A DNA stretch of 64,000 bases from JANXQG01 sp963824275 (GCA_963824275.1 CAWGOT010000003.1:1550001-1614000), one strand, 5' to 3'. Shown: positions 24,533 to 33,393, counted from the stretch's first letter. The notes: generated from the letters alone by a model not told the origin. Made by a program: numbers and translations.

Positions 24533-26260
24533 TCACGGGAACTTCACTTCCCGGTTCTCGGCGTCCCAGCACTCGAAAACGAGGTGCTCGGGGCCGGCGT
24601 GCTCGTCGCCCACGATCTGCACCGTCATGCTGCCCTCGTCCTCCAACTGGGCCAGGTCGTGCCGCTTGCGATTGTTGAGGTAGTCCGCAACGTCGGGGGC
24701 CACGGTCACGCGGACCTGCACGATCGCCGGCTTCTGCGCGATCACGATCAAGAGCCGCACCACGTCGATGGCCATGCTCTCCGGGGTCTTCACCACCGCG
24801 GAGCCGTGGCAGCAAGGGCAGTCCTTGTAGGCGCTCCGCTTCAGGCTCGGCCGGATCCGCTGGCGAGTCATCTCGATCAGGCCGAAAGGGCTCGTGCGGA
24901 GGATCTTCGTGCGGGCCCGGTCGCGGCGGACCGCGTCCCGCAAGGCCCGCTCCACGCCGCGGCGGTGCCGCTCCTTGTGCATGTCGATGAAGTCGTTGAC
25001 GATCACCCCGCCCAGGTCGCGGAGCCGCAATTGCCGCGCGATCTCCTTGGCCGCGTGCATGTTCATCTGGTAGGCGGTCTCCTCGGCGTCGGGGCTCCCA
25101 GTACCCTGGGACGCGGCACGGAAGCTCCCGCTGTTGACGTCGATGGCCACCAGGGCCTCGGTCTGGTCGATGACGATCGACCCGCCGGCCTTCAAGGGCA
25201 CGGTGCGGGCGTGGATCTTGGCGATCTCCTGGTCCAGGCGGTGCTTGAAGAACAGCGGCTCCTTGCCCTCGTAGTGCTGCAAGCGGTTGACGTACCGCGG
25301 CATGACCAGTTGCAGGAACTCGCGGGCCCGCTCGTAGGCGGCCTGCTCGTCGATGTAGATCGTATCGACGTCGGCGGTGAAGATGTCGCGGATGGTGCGG
25401 ATGATCATGTCGCTCTCCTGGTAGATGTCTACCGGGGCGGGCATTTTCTTGATCCGCCGCACGATGACCTTCCAGAGCCGCAGGAGATAGGCCAGGTCGC
25501 GGGAGAGCTCGCGCTTCGAGCGGTCGGCCCCGGCCGTGCGGACGATGAAGCCCACGCCCTTGGGCGGATTGAGCTCGAGCATGATGTCGCGGAGGCGGCG
25601 GCGGACGTCTTCGTCCTCGATCTTCCGCGAGACGCCGATGCGGCCCAGGGCGGGCATGAGCACGAGGTAGCGGCCGGGAATGCTGATGTAGGTGGAGAGG
25701 GTCGGGCCCTTGGTGCCGATCCCTTCCTTGATGACCTGCACGAGGATCTCGTCGCCGCGGCGGAGGATCTCCTGGATGGGCGGCTTGAAGCGCGGGCGGC
25801 CGCCCGTGCGGAAGCTCCGCCGACCCGGAGCACCAGGTGCCCGCGGCTGGTCGTCGAAGTCGGTATCGTCCGTGCCGCCCTCGTCGTCGTCGCGATCGCC
25901 GCCCTCGTCGCGGTCGTTGCGCTCGTCGCGGCGGCCGCCGCGGCGGCCGTCGCGGCGGTCGGGGCGGTCGGGGCGGTCGCCGGGAGGGCCGATCGGCTGG
26001 TCGGGATCGTATCCGCCCTGGGCGAAGTACTGGGGCTCGACGTCGCTGATGTGCAGGAAGCCGTTGCGGCCGACGCCGAAATCGACGAAGGCCGCCTGGA
26101 TGCTCGGCTCCAGGTTGACGACGACGCCCTTGTAGATGTTGCCGACGTAACTATCCTGCCCCGTGCGCTCGACGTACAGCTCTTCCAGGGCGCCGTCTTC
26201 CACGATCGCGATCCGGCATTCCTCGGCCTGCGCGACATTGATCAGCATTTCTTGTTTCAT
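24533..26260 (-). CDS. rng: Ribonuclease G/E family protein
   Basis: Endoribonuclease of rRNA and mRNA processing. It starts MKQEMLINVAQAEECRIAIV. An S1 domain begins SYVGNIYKGVVVNLEPSIQ but is split by ~70 acidic/Arg-rich residues (residues ~88-160, DRPDRRDGRRGGRRDERN-type). It resumes at ILVQVIKEGIGTKGPTLSTY. Catalytic Asp motifs are VAIDVNSG and VIVNDFID. The zinc-link is CPCCHG. Two family-B palindromes lie inside: 25093-25114, adding SQGTGSP between SFRA and the conserved AEETAYQMN, and 25823-25841 in the linker (APGAPGR). The next gene upstream is the TIGR03936 protein, its usual partner in several phyla. Confidence 0.92.
   Translation of the reverse strand: MKQEMLINVAQAEECRIAIVEDGALEELYVERTGQDSYVGNIYKGVVVNLEPSIQAAFVDFGVGRNGFLHISDVEPQYFAQGGYDPDQPIGPPGDRPDRPDRRDGRRGGRRDERNDRDEGGDRDDDEGGTDDTDFDDQPRAPGAPGRRSFRTGGRPRFKPPIQEILRRGDEILVQVIKEGIGTKGPTLSTYISIPGRYLVLMPALGRIGVSRKIEDEDVRRRLRDIMLELNPPKGVGFIVRTAGADRSKRELSRDLAYLLRLWKVIVRRIKKMPAPVDIYQESDMIIRTIRDIFTADVDTIYIDEQAAYERAREFLQLVMPRYVNRLQHYEGKEPLFFKHRLDQEIAKIHARTVPLKAGGSIVIDQTEALVAIDVNSGSFRAASQGTGSPDAEETAYQMNMHAAKEIARQLRLRDLGGVIVNDFIDMHKERHRRGVERALRDAVRRDRARTKILRTSPFGLIEMTRQRIRPSLKRSAYKDCPCCHGSAVVKTPESMAIDVVRLLIVIAQKPAIVQVRVTVAPDVADYLNNRKRHDLAQLEDEGSMTVQIVGDEHAGPEHLVFECWDAENREVKFP
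25093..25114. repeat. Palindromic element family B copy in the RNase G/E catalytic domain
   Basis: CCCAG-TACC-CTGGG core; on the coding strand it reads GCGTCCCAGGGTACTGGGAG. It sits between SFRA and AEETAYQMN. Confidence 0.7.
25823..25841. repeat. Palindromic element family B copy in the RNase G/E linker
   Basis: ACCCGGAGCACCAGGTGCC with a GCACC-A-GGTGC inner palindrome. Confidence 0.65.
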
Positions 26261-26371
26261 GGTCTCGCTTTCTGTGGCATTGTCCGTATGCTTGATTCTT
26301 GCCAATGCCGAGGCAAGACCGACGAGCGGGCATTCGAGAGGCAAAGCGTCGGCGGGAGGAGGCAAGGCCGG

Positions 26372-27016
26372 TCATGTGTCGATCTCCACGTCGGTACGGG
26401 TGAGAGCGATCCCCTCGTGTTCGAGGTCCTCCAGGCCCAGTGCGGCCAACACGTCGCGCGGCCCGGCGCTGCCGCCAGGGTCGGTCTTCAACCGCATCTC
26501 CAAAGAGCCTTCCCCCAGCGCCAGCGCAAGGAGCGAGGCCCTGAGGTCGATCGGCGCGGAACGATTGGGACGCCGGATCGGCAACGTGGATGCGGAGAGC
26601 AACCGCTGGACCTGATCGTCCAGTCCGGGCAAACGCGACAGGGGAATTGCCATGCGGTAGGAGGCGCTCACGGCCCGCGCCACCCGCAAGCGGGTACCCG
26701 GACTGCCGGACGGAAGGACCTCCAACGACTCGAAACGCAGCCCAGGGGGAGCCTGGGGCTGGAGTCGAGCGAGCAATTCGTCGGCTGGGGGCGCTTCGTT
26801 CAGTTCAAGTTCCATGACTTCGCGGCGTCCTTCAATGCCGACCGCCAAGGCCAAAGGGAAGTTCATGCGCGGCTTGGGGCGATACCCCCCGCTCATGCCC
26901 AGCGACAGCCCGGCGCGGCGAAATAGCCGCTCCAGGCTGCGCATCAGGTCCCGGTGGCCGATCAGGCGCAGTGCCGACTGTTTTGAAAATCGAATGCGTA
27001 CTCGCGGTCGAACCAT
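26372..27016 (-). CDS. TIGR03936 family (DUF2344) protein
   Basis: 214 residues. VRIRFSKQSALRLIGHRDLM and GLSLGMSGGYRPKPRMNFPLALAVG are the family signature. In other bacteria the domain is fused to or paired with a radical-SAM protein, but no radical-SAM gene is visible here. It lies 112 bp upstream of rng on the same strand. A CGGGTACCCGG sequence (26691-26701) resembles family B palindromes, though no insertion relative to the family is evident. Function unknown; a link to tRNA/rRNA modification is suggested by the usual partners. Confidence 0.85.
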   Translation of the reverse strand: MVRPRVRIRFSKQSALRLIGHRDLMRSLERLFRRAGLSLGMSGGYRPKPRMNFPLALAVGIEGRREVMELELNEAPPADELLARLQPQAPPGLRFESLEVLPSGSPGTRLRVARAVSASYRMAIPLSRLPGLDDQVQRLLSASTLPIRRPNRSAPIDLRASLLALALGEGSLEMRLKTDPGGSAGPRDVLAALGLEDLEHEGIALTRTDVEIDT

Positions 27017-27071
27017 GGGTTCGAATCAATCTGCTCCGCCAAGACAAGAGCGGCGGAAAACTCTGTTTTTT

Positions 27072-27129
27072 AGTGCTTAGAACTTAGCTCTTAGTTCTTA
27101 GCTCTAAGCACTAAGCACTAAGCTCAAAG
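27072..27129. repeat. Heptanucleotide array TTAGTGC/TTAGAAC/CTAAGCA
   Basis: TTAGTGC TTAGAAC TTAGCTC TTAGTTC TTAGCTC, then TAAGCAC TAAGCAC TAAGCTC. The inverted halves form a hairpin. Confidence 0.88.
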
Positions 27130-27142
27130 TTCCATGTTCCTC

Positions 27143-28888
27143 TTACTCGCTCCCGGCGTTGGGAGCGCGTCGTTTCAGTTCCTCACGGAGGTAGTTCGTG
27201 ATGTCTCGCGCGTTTTCCATCGTGGCCACACGGCTGGCGATCAGCGTGCACTCGGCCGTGGTCACGCGGCGGCAGATGCTCTTGATCTCCGGCAAGGCGG
27301 CGGGCGAAACGCTGAAGTGCCGCAGGCCCAGGCCCAAGAGCAGCATCGTGTAGGCCGGGTTGCCGCTCATCTGCCCGCACATCGTGATCGGGATCGGCTT
27401 CTTGTCGGCGGCGTCGATGGCCATGGCGACCAACCGCAGCACGGCGGGGTCGGCCGGGTTGTACAGCCCTACCACGTCCTTGTTGCTGCGGTCGACGGCC
27501 AGCGTATATTGGATCAGGTCGTTGGTGCCGATGCTGAGGAAGTCGACCTCCTCGACGAAGCGGTCGATCATGACCACGGCCGCCGGCACTTCGACCATCA
27601 TGCCCACGGGCAGGCGATGGTTGAACTCGATGCCGTGCTCGTCGAGGTCTTCCATCACGTCGGCCAGCACCATCTTGGCCTGGCGGAGCTCGAGCATCGT
27701 GGAGATCAAGGGGAACATGACCTGCAGGTTGCCCAACACGCTGGCCCGCAGGATCGCCCGAAGCTGCGTGCGGAACATCGTCAAGTGCCGCAGGGCGAGG
27801 CGGATGCTGCGGAGGCCGAGGCAGGGGTTGCGCTCGTCCTCGGGCGGCGGCAAATGAGGGACCTTGTCGGCGCCGAGGTCGAACGTGCGGATCGTGACCG
27901 GCTTCGAGCCCATCGCCTGCAAGACCTGGGAGTAGGCCCGAAAATGGATCTCCTCGGTGGGCTCGATCTCGCTGCCCAGATAGAGGAATTCCGTGCGGTA
28001 TAGGCCGATGCCCTCGGCCCCCCGGTCGATGCAGTGCGTCACCTCGTAGGGAAACTCGATGTTGCCGTAGAGGTTGACTTGCACGCCGTCGGCGGTGGTG
28101 GCGGGCAGGTCGCGGAGGGCCTCCAACCGCACCGCGGCCGTGCGGTTCTCTTCGACCTCGTGGCGGTAGTGGGCCAGGGTCTCCTCGTCGGGTTGGAGGA
28201 TCACCAGGCCCTGGTCGCCGTCGATGATCACCAGCTCGCCGCCGGAGACATCGGCCAGGAACGGGCCGGTGCCGACGATGGCGGGGATCTCCAGGGCTTC
28301 GGCGACGATCGCCGTATGGCTGCCCGGTCCGCCGATCTCGGTGACAAAGCCGCGGACGAAGGCGCGGTCGAGATTGGCGGTCTCGCTGGGCGTGAGGTTG
28401 TGGGCCAGCACGAGCACGGGCGAGGTGAGGTGGGCGATCCCTTCGCGGCGGCGGCCCAGGAGGTGCCGCAAGAGCCGCTTTTCGATGTCGAAGATGTCGG
28501 AGGCCCGCTCGGCCAGGTTGGCGCTCTCCAGCCGCTGGAAAACCTGGGCGTAGCGCCGCAAGGCGCGGCTGACCGCATATTCGGGCGAGTAATGGCGGTG
28601 CCGGATCATGTCTTCCAGCTCGCTGCGGAGCCGCGAGTCCTGCAGCATCTGCCGGTGGGCGTCGAAGATCGCCGCGTACTTCTCGCCGAGCTCCTCGGCG
28701 ATGGCGTCGCGGTGACCGGCAATCTCCGCCGAGGCGGCAGCGATGGCCTTCTCCAGCCGGTCCAACTCGTCCTCGACCGCATCGCGCGCCACGAACCGCC
28801 GCGGGATGCGAAATCCCTCGTTGTCCATGACCAGCGCCTCGCCGATGGCAATCCCCGGCGAGACGGCTATTCCCTGTAGCTTCTGCAT
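27143..28888 (-). CDS. ptsI: Phosphoenolpyruvate-protein phosphotransferase (PTS enzyme I)
   Basis: Cytoplasmic enzyme that takes phosphate from PEP and passes it to HPr. It starts MQKLQGIAVSPGIAIGEALV; a TTG at 28915 with a GAGGAAG site would add nine residues and overlap ptsH. The active-site His is in IGGPGSHTAIVAEALEIPAI (residue ~190). The PEP-binding barrel shows GIGLYRTEFLYL, LRSIRLAL, VGMMVEVPAA, IGTNDLIQYTLAVDR and ITMCGQMSG with the C-terminal Cys. About 582 residues, normal. It is the last gene of hpf-ptsN-ptsH-ptsI on this strand. No IIB/IIC permease is in the window, so a regulatory role is likely. Confidence 0.95.
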   Translation of the reverse strand: MQKLQGIAVSPGIAIGEALVMDNEGFRIPRRFVARDAVEDELDRLEKAIAAASAEIAGHRDAIAEELGEKYAAIFDAHRQMLQDSRLRSELEDMIRHRHYSPEYAVSRALRRYAQVFQRLESANLAERASDIFDIEKRLLRHLLGRRREGIAHLTSPVLVLAHNLTPSETANLDRAFVRGFVTEIGGPGSHTAIVAEALEIPAIVGTGPFLADVSGGELVIIDGDQGLVILQPDEETLAHYRHEVEENRTAAVRLEALRDLPATTADGVQVNLYGNIEFPYEVTHCIDRGAEGIGLYRTEFLYLGSEIEPTEEIHFRAYSQVLQAMGSKPVTIRTFDLGADKVPHLPPPEDERNPCLGLRSIRLALRHLTMFRTQLRAILRASVLGNLQVMFPLISTMLELRQAKMVLADVMEDLDEHGIEFNHRLPVGMMVEVPAAVVMIDRFVEEVDFLSIGTNDLIQYTLAVDRSNKDVVGLYNPADPAVLRLVAMAIDAADKKPIPITMCGQMSGNPAYTMLLLGLGLRHFSVSPAALPEIKSICRRVTTAECTLIASRVATMENARDITNYLREELKRRAPNAGSE

Positions 28889-28901
28889 GCGCTTCGTAAG
28901 C

Positions 28902-29180
28902 TCAATCCTCGTCAAACTTCCTCAGGAAGAGTTGTTCGATGGCGTCCACGGCCGCGAGGGCCTGGGCGCCGGAACCTTCCAGCGACAACTGGTCTCCCTG
29001 CGCGGCCCCCAGCGAAATGATCTCCAGGATGTCGGTCGCGTCCACGGCGTGCAGTCCCTTGGCAATCACCACCCGGGCGTCATACTTGCGGGCCTCCGTG
29101 ACGATCAAACTCGCCGGCCGGAGATGCATCCCCTCGCGATTGGTCATCGTCACGGTTCGCTTCAGTGCGGGCTCGGGCAT
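28902..29180 (-). CDS. ptsH: HPr-family phosphocarrier with Asp at the Ser46 position
   Basis: 92 residues from MPEPALKRTVTMTNREGMHL. His is in NREGMHLRPASLIV, the site phosphorylated by EI, with the conserved Arg two residues on. Aligning SLGAAQGD with the SLG of Bacillus HPr puts Asp (VDATDILEIISLG) where HprK would phosphorylate Ser46. The longer upstream frame (29252) consists of repeat translation. It lies 14 bp before ptsI. Confidence 0.92.
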   Translation of the reverse strand: MPEPALKRTVTMTNREGMHLRPASLIVTEARKYDARVVIAKGLHAVDATDILEIISLGAAQGDQLSLEGSGAQALAAVDAIEQLFLRKFDED

Positions 29181-29248
29181 ACGGAAAGGACGAAGGCCGG
29201 GGCACCCGGGGCAGCCGTTCGCGGGTCGCGGGTCGGCGGAAGGATGCA

Positions 29249-29278
29249 TCATCCTTCATCCTTCATCCCTCATCCTTC
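29249..29278. repeat. Short heptanucleotide array CATCCTT
   Basis: CATCATC CTTCATC CTTCATC CCTCATC CTTCC between the EIIA and HPr genes; same family as 19020-19195. Confidence 0.75.
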
Positions 29279-29280
29279 CT

Positions 29281-29756
29281 TCAGGATCCAAATTGATGGT
29301 TGTCGGCCTCGTCCAGCAGCAGGGCGATGTCTTGGGCGCCTTGGCCTGCTTGAGGAAGCGGCAGAACGTATCGTCGCGGAGCTGCCGGGAGATATTCTCC
29401 AAGGCGCGAAGGTGGTCGCCGGGCCGGTCGGGCGGGGAAATCAGGAGGAAAAACAAGTTGACCGTCTCGCCGTCGAGGCTGGCAAAGTCCACACCGGCCG
29501 CACTGACCGAAACCGTGCCGATCAGCCGATCGACGCTGGGGTGCTTGGTGTGCGGAACGGCTACCCCCCGGCCGATGCCGGTGCTGCCCAATTCTTCACG
29601 CTTCAAAATTGCTTTGACAATGCTCTCAAACTCGGCCGCTGCAACTCGCTTGGCGTCGACCAGCGACTGCACCATCTCGCGGATGGCCCCCTCTTTGTCC
29701 AACGCCGCCATGTTGGCGCGAATCGCGTCGCGGCAGATAAAATCAGAAAACTTCAT
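29281..29756 (-). CDS. PTS EIIA (PtsN/fructose type), frameshift near C-terminus
   Basis: Phosphate acceptor from HPr. MKFSDFICRDAIRANMAALD starts a ~158-residue EIIA-Ntr/Fru domain. The active-site His is in GIGRGVAVPHTKHPSVDRL (residue ~70). DGETVNLFFLLISPPDRPGD and HLRALENISRQLRDDTFC follow. Near 29335, in GGCGCCC, one base is lost or gained. The corrected tail is AQDIALLLDEADNHQFGS with a stop at 29281, whereas the uncorrected ORF runs into the adjacent repeat. Together with EI and HPr it suggests a PTS-Ntr-like regulatory chain. Confidence 0.88.
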
Positions 29757-29801
29757 GCACCAATCTCCTTGAGGACTCTCACGTGGGGTTATGGCCAGTA
29801 T

Positions 29802-30185
29802 TTAATGGGAACTGGCGGGCCCCTCTTCGACAGAATCGCCGGGCGGGCCGGGGACCTCCGGCGCTTCAGTTTGCCGGTGTCCAGGGCCGCGATGGCGGTC
29901 TTGAACCTTCTTCTTGTACTTGCGCAATTGCTGCTCCATCTTCTCCACGACGTTATCGATCGATGTCATCAACTCCATCGAACGGCAAACGGCCACAAAA
30001 TCGTGCTTGTGGTCGGCAGAGACCCGAAGATCAACGTCGGGTGCGTCCCGGTGCTCGAGGTCGACAGTGACATCGATCGCCGTCAAGCGATCGTAAAAAC
30101 GGGACAATTTCTCCAGTTTCTCCTGGACCTTGGCCTGGGTCTCGTCGCTGAGATGCCCATGCCGAGCGGAAATCTTGATCTGCAC
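29802..30185 (-). CDS. hpf: Ribosome hibernation-promoting factor (HPF/YfiA family)
   Basis: 127 residues. The GTG at 30185 is chosen because AAGGAG lies 8 nt before it and VQIKISARHGHLSDETQAKV then starts at the usual place; a TTG at 30212 would add nine residues. LEKLSRFYDRLTAIDVTVDL and the basic RKYKKKVQDRHRGPGHRQTE tail are seen. It lacks the long C-terminal dimerisation domain, so it is the short form. It heads the hpf-PTS operon, an order shared with rpoN-hpf-ptsN clusters elsewhere, though rpoN is not here. Confidence 0.9.
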   Translation of the reverse strand: MQIKISARHGHLSDETQAKVQEKLEKLSRFYDRLTAIDVTVDLEHRDAPDVDLRVSADHKHDFVAVCRSMELMTSIDNVVEKMEQQLRKYKKKVQDRHRGPGHRQTEAPEVPGPPGDSVEEGPASSH

Positions 30186-30445
30186 CGAGAAAACTCCTTC
30201 GCTTGACACCAATCCACTCGGGGTGAGACAAACGCAAAACGGAGGCCGAGGATGACTGCCCTATGGCGCAACCTCCTTTACTTAGTGTAGCTTTTCCCAG
30301 TCAAAGAATAAGGGGGAGTGGGGACGCAAGCCATGATAATCCACCACAAGGAAGGGTCTTTAATTCAATTCGCTCGGGCCGATCAATCATCCTCATACCC
30401 CGATGGGTGGTTGCCACTTGCGGTTGGAAGTGATAAACTTGGCTC

Positions 30446-31912
30446 ATGGCAAGCAGGAATCCGAATCAGCTCCGTGCGGCACTCGCACTGATGCTTTTGA
30501 CACTTACGACCTCCCCCGCCGTGGGCGGCGACGAGCCGTCCGGCCTGGGCGCGGCGGCCGCCATCGAGAACGCGCTGGTGGAGACGATCGCCTCGGCCGA
30601 GAAGTCGGTCGTGGCCGTCGCTCGCGTCCGCAAGGAACAAAGCACCGACGTCCTGCGCTTGGAGTCTCGCCCCGATGCCTTCGGCGGCGGGCTGCCGCCT
30701 ACCGACCCCAGTTTCGTGCCCAACGAATACGGGGCCGGCGTGGTGATCGACCGTCGAGGGCTGATCCTCACCGCCTGCCACGTGCTGGGCGACGAGAACG
30801 ACAACTACTATATAACAACCGCCGAGCGCCGTGTCTATCGCGCCTGGATCAAGGCGGCTGATCCGCGGAGCGACCTGGCCGTGTTGAGCATCGATGGGGC
30901 CGACGTGGCCTCGGCCAACCTCGTGCCGATCCGCATGGGCGACGCCGCCACGTTGCGCAAGGGCCAGATCGTCGTCACGCTCGGCAATCCCTACGCGATC
31001 GCCCGCGACGGCCAGGCCAGCGCCGGCTGGGGCATCGTTTCCAACCTCAACCGCAAGGCCCCCCCGGTTCCCGACGAGACGGATGCCGGCGGCAAGACGA
31101 CGCTGCAGCATTACGGCGGCCTGATCCAGACCGACGCCCGGCTGCACCTCGGCGCCAGCGGCGGACCGCTGCTGAATCTCCGCGGCGAGATGATCGGGCT
31201 CTGCATCTCGCAGGCGGCCACGGCGGGCTATGAGTCGGCGGCCGGCTACGCCATCCCCGTCGATGCCACCTTTCGCCGCGTGCTCGACGCGCTGCGGCAG
31301 GGCCGCGAGGCCGAATACGGTCTGCTCGGCATCCAGCCCGACAACCTGCAACCGCCGGAGATTGCCGCCGGCTTGCAGGGCGTGCGCCCGCACGGCATCT
31401 CGCCGGGCACGCCTGCCGCGCGATCCGGCCTCCGCGATAGCGACATCATCACCTCGGTCAACGGCACGCCCGTCCCGGACTCCGATAGCCTGGTGCTGGA
31501 AATCGGCCGCTTGCCCGTCGAAGCCGTGGCCCATCTCGGCGTCCTCCGCAACGGCACGCGGCAGACGATCGACGTTGTGTTGGGCAAATATCCGGTCCGA
31601 GGGCGGAAGGTCGTCACGGTCCGCCCGGAGGGCTGGCGGGGCGTGCGGGTCGATTATGCCTCGGCCTACGTGGAGCCCGGCCAGCCGCAGCGTTTCGACG
31701 ATGCGGTGGTTGTCTCCGAAGTCGATCCGAACACGCCTGCCGCGAAGCTGGGCTTGAAGCCCGGCATGCTCATCAGCCACGTCGACGGCCGCCCGGTGCG
31801 CACGCCCAGGGAGTTCCAGGCCGCGATTGCCGAGAAGGCCGGCGCCGTGCAGTTGCGGCTGGTGGCCAGCGATCCGTCGAACGCGCTGCTGGTCGTCCCG
31901 CCCGGCGGCTAG
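30446..31912 (+). CDS. HtrA/DegP-like periplasmic serine protease with two PDZ domains
   Basis: 488 residues with a signal peptide (RAALALMLLTLTTSPAVGG). Catalytic triad: His in LILTACHVLGD (residue ~113), Asp in DPRSDLAVLSI (~141) and Ser in LHLGASGGPLLNL (~238). The usual GNSGG is GASGG here. PDZ1 covers ~290-375 (GISPGTPAARSGLRDSDII). PDZ2 covers ~400-485 (SEVDPNTPAAKLGLKPGMLI). It likely handles misfolded envelope proteins. The gene stands alone with no obvious operon. Confidence 0.9.
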   Translation: MASRNPNQLRAALALMLLTLTTSPAVGGDEPSGLGAAAAIENALVETIASAEKSVVAVARVRKEQSTDVLRLESRPDAFGGGLPPTDPSFVPNEYGAGVVIDRRGLILTACHVLGDENDNYYITTAERRVYRAWIKAADPRSDLAVLSIDGADVASANLVPIRMGDAATLRKGQIVVTLGNPYAIARDGQASAGWGIVSNLNRKAPPVPDETDAGGKTTLQHYGGLIQTDARLHLGASGGPLLNLRGEMIGLCISQAATAGYESAAGYAIPVDATFRRVLDALRQGREAEYGLLGIQPDNLQPPEIAAGLQGVRPHGISPGTPAARSGLRDSDIITSVNGTPVPDSDSLVLEIGRLPVEAVAHLGVLRNGTRQTIDVVLGKYPVRGRKVVTVRPEGWRGVRVDYASAYVEPGQPQRFDDAVVVSEVDPNTPAAKLGLKPGMLISHVDGRPVRTPREFQAAIAEKAGAVQLRLVASDPSNALLVVPPGG

Positions 31913-32041
31913 CGTTGAGCAATTGCCGTTGACTCCTGCGCCCTCCGTCGTCATATTGATCTGACCTCGACGGCGTACGCGCTTGGCGCCCGCGATTCGG
32001 CGTCGCCTGCTGCGTCTAACCTGCAAGTGGAGTCTGCAACT

Positions 32042-33211
32042 ATGACCGCGCTCTCCCCCGCGATGCCGATCATCGAACGCAGGGCAACGGCAGCCGCAAC
32101 CGTTGCCCCATCGTTGCATTGGCCGCCGGCTGACGACGCCGCACGCGCCGAGCAGTTTGCCCTGCGTTACGGTCGGGCCTACGACGCCTACCTCGTCACC
32201 GAGCCGGGGTGGGAACAGTTCTGGTCGGCCGGGCGGCAAGGCATGATTGCCGTCGCGCGCCAGGGCCGCTACTTGTTCTCCAGCGGCGGGCTGCTCGCGC
32301 CAACGGCTCATCACGAAGGGCTCTTGCGGCAGTTCGTCGCGTACGCCGCAGATCGGGGCTGCCTGCCGACCTTCTTCAACATCTGCGAGGAGCAGTTGCC
32401 GCTGTTCCGCAAGTTCGGCTTCCAGGCCACGAAATGGGGCGAAGAGGCCGTCGTCGATCTTCCGCCATGCGACTGGTCCGGCAGGCGATACGAATGGGTT
32501 CGCCGGCAGACCAACTTCTGCCGCCGGCATGGGCTGGAAGTCCTGGAATGTCGGCCCGAAGACTTTTCCGGGGCCCAATGGGCGCGGCTTGCGGCCGAGT
32601 TGGCGCAGGTCTCCACGATGTTCCTTGCCGGCAAGCCGCACTCCCGCGAGATGCGTTTCTTGCAAAGCGTCTTCGATCCCCGCCGGCTGGGGCAAAAGCG
32701 GCTGTTTGTCGCCCGCAATCGCGCCGGCGGCCGCATCCAGGGCTTCGTCGCGTGCAACCCGTGCGGCGGCCGGACGTGGGTCATGGAGACCTGCCGCCAG
32801 CGTCCCGACGCCGTCCGCGGCACGACGGCCTTCATCATCCATCAGGCGATGCAGCAATTCAAGGCCGAGGGTGTGCTCCGCGTCTCGCTCTGTCTGCTGC
32901 CAGGGCTGCGCTGCGGCACACCGTTGCCCGGCGACAGCCGCATGGTGCGTTGGGGTCTGGCGATCGGCACGGGGCGATTCTGCCCTGCCTTTGAAACGGC
33001 CGGCGCCTATCACTTCAAGAGCCGCTTCCGGCCGCGCTTCGAGAACCGTTATCTTTGCGTCCGCCCGCGGATGACGTTCGGCACTGCCGTGGCCTTCATC
33101 CGCCTGCTGGGAGTGATGGAACTCGATCCGCGACGGCTCGTCCGTTTGGCCGTGGAGCGGTGGCGGAAGCGGGCCTCGCGGGCGACGCTGTTGACGCCGG
33201 AGGGCGAGTAA
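32042..33211 (+). CDS. DUF2156-domain (LPG-synthase C-terminal, GNAT-fold) protein
   Basis: 389 residues from ATG 32042 (GGAG 10 nt upstream). YGRAYDAYLVTEPGWEQFW, FFNICEEQLPLFRKFGFQAT and MRFLQSVFDPRRLGQKRLFV match the DUF2156 region of phosphatidylglycerol lysyltransferases. The N-terminal flippase part is absent. FVACNPCGGRTWVMETCRQR and FKSRFRPRFENRYLCVRPRM follow. It may transfer an aminoacyl group to a lipid; the acceptor is unknown. Confidence 0.78.
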   Translation: MTALSPAMPIIERRATAAATVAPSLHWPPADDAARAEQFALRYGRAYDAYLVTEPGWEQFWSAGRQGMIAVARQGRYLFSSGGLLAPTAHHEGLLRQFVAYAADRGCLPTFFNICEEQLPLFRKFGFQATKWGEEAVVDLPPCDWSGRRYEWVRRQTNFCRRHGLEVLECRPEDFSGAQWARLAAELAQVSTMFLAGKPHSREMRFLQSVFDPRRLGQKRLFVARNRAGGRIQGFVACNPCGGRTWVMETCRQRPDAVRGTTAFIIHQAMQQFKAEGVLRVSLCLLPGLRCGTPLPGDSRMVRWGLAIGTGRFCPAFETAGAYHFKSRFRPRFENRYLCVRPRMTFGTAVAFIRLLGVMELDPRRLVRLAVERWRKRASRATLLTPEGE

Positions 33212-33310
33212 CGGCGCGCTCGTAGTCCCGCTTCGAGGCGGAAATTGCCGCACGACTGACCGGCTCCTCAGGTTGCCTGTCTCCGATTGAGAGGTTTTGC
33301 CTCTTCGCTG

Positions 33311-33339
33311 TTGTCGTTTTGATTCGCGTATGCTAAGCT
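33311..33339 (+). promoter_or_regulatory. Promoter-like TTGTCG-17-TAAGCT before the sigma-54 activator
   Basis: -35 TTGTCG (33311-33316), 17-bp spacer, -10 TAAGCT (33334-33339), 54 bp before the ATG. The -35 matches that of the GT39 promoter. Confidence 0.45.
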
Positions 33340-33393
33340 GCATTCGTTTTACGAGCGATGTGAATCGAGTTTGCGACACTAAAAGGCTTGGCG

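Noticed and set aside
26688..26706. CGGGTACCCGG in the TIGR03936 gene as a palindrome insertion
   Set aside because: Resembles family B, but the protein shows no extra residues against the family pattern, so it may be chance.
24062..26926. 954-codon plus-strand frame antisense to rng
   Set aside because: Mirror of a conserved RNase gene; its sequence is His/Val/Asp-rich shadow composition.
27010..27025. GGGTTCGAATC as a tRNA T-loop
   Set aside because: No acceptor or anticodon arms can be formed around it; it lies at the start of the TIGR03936 gene.
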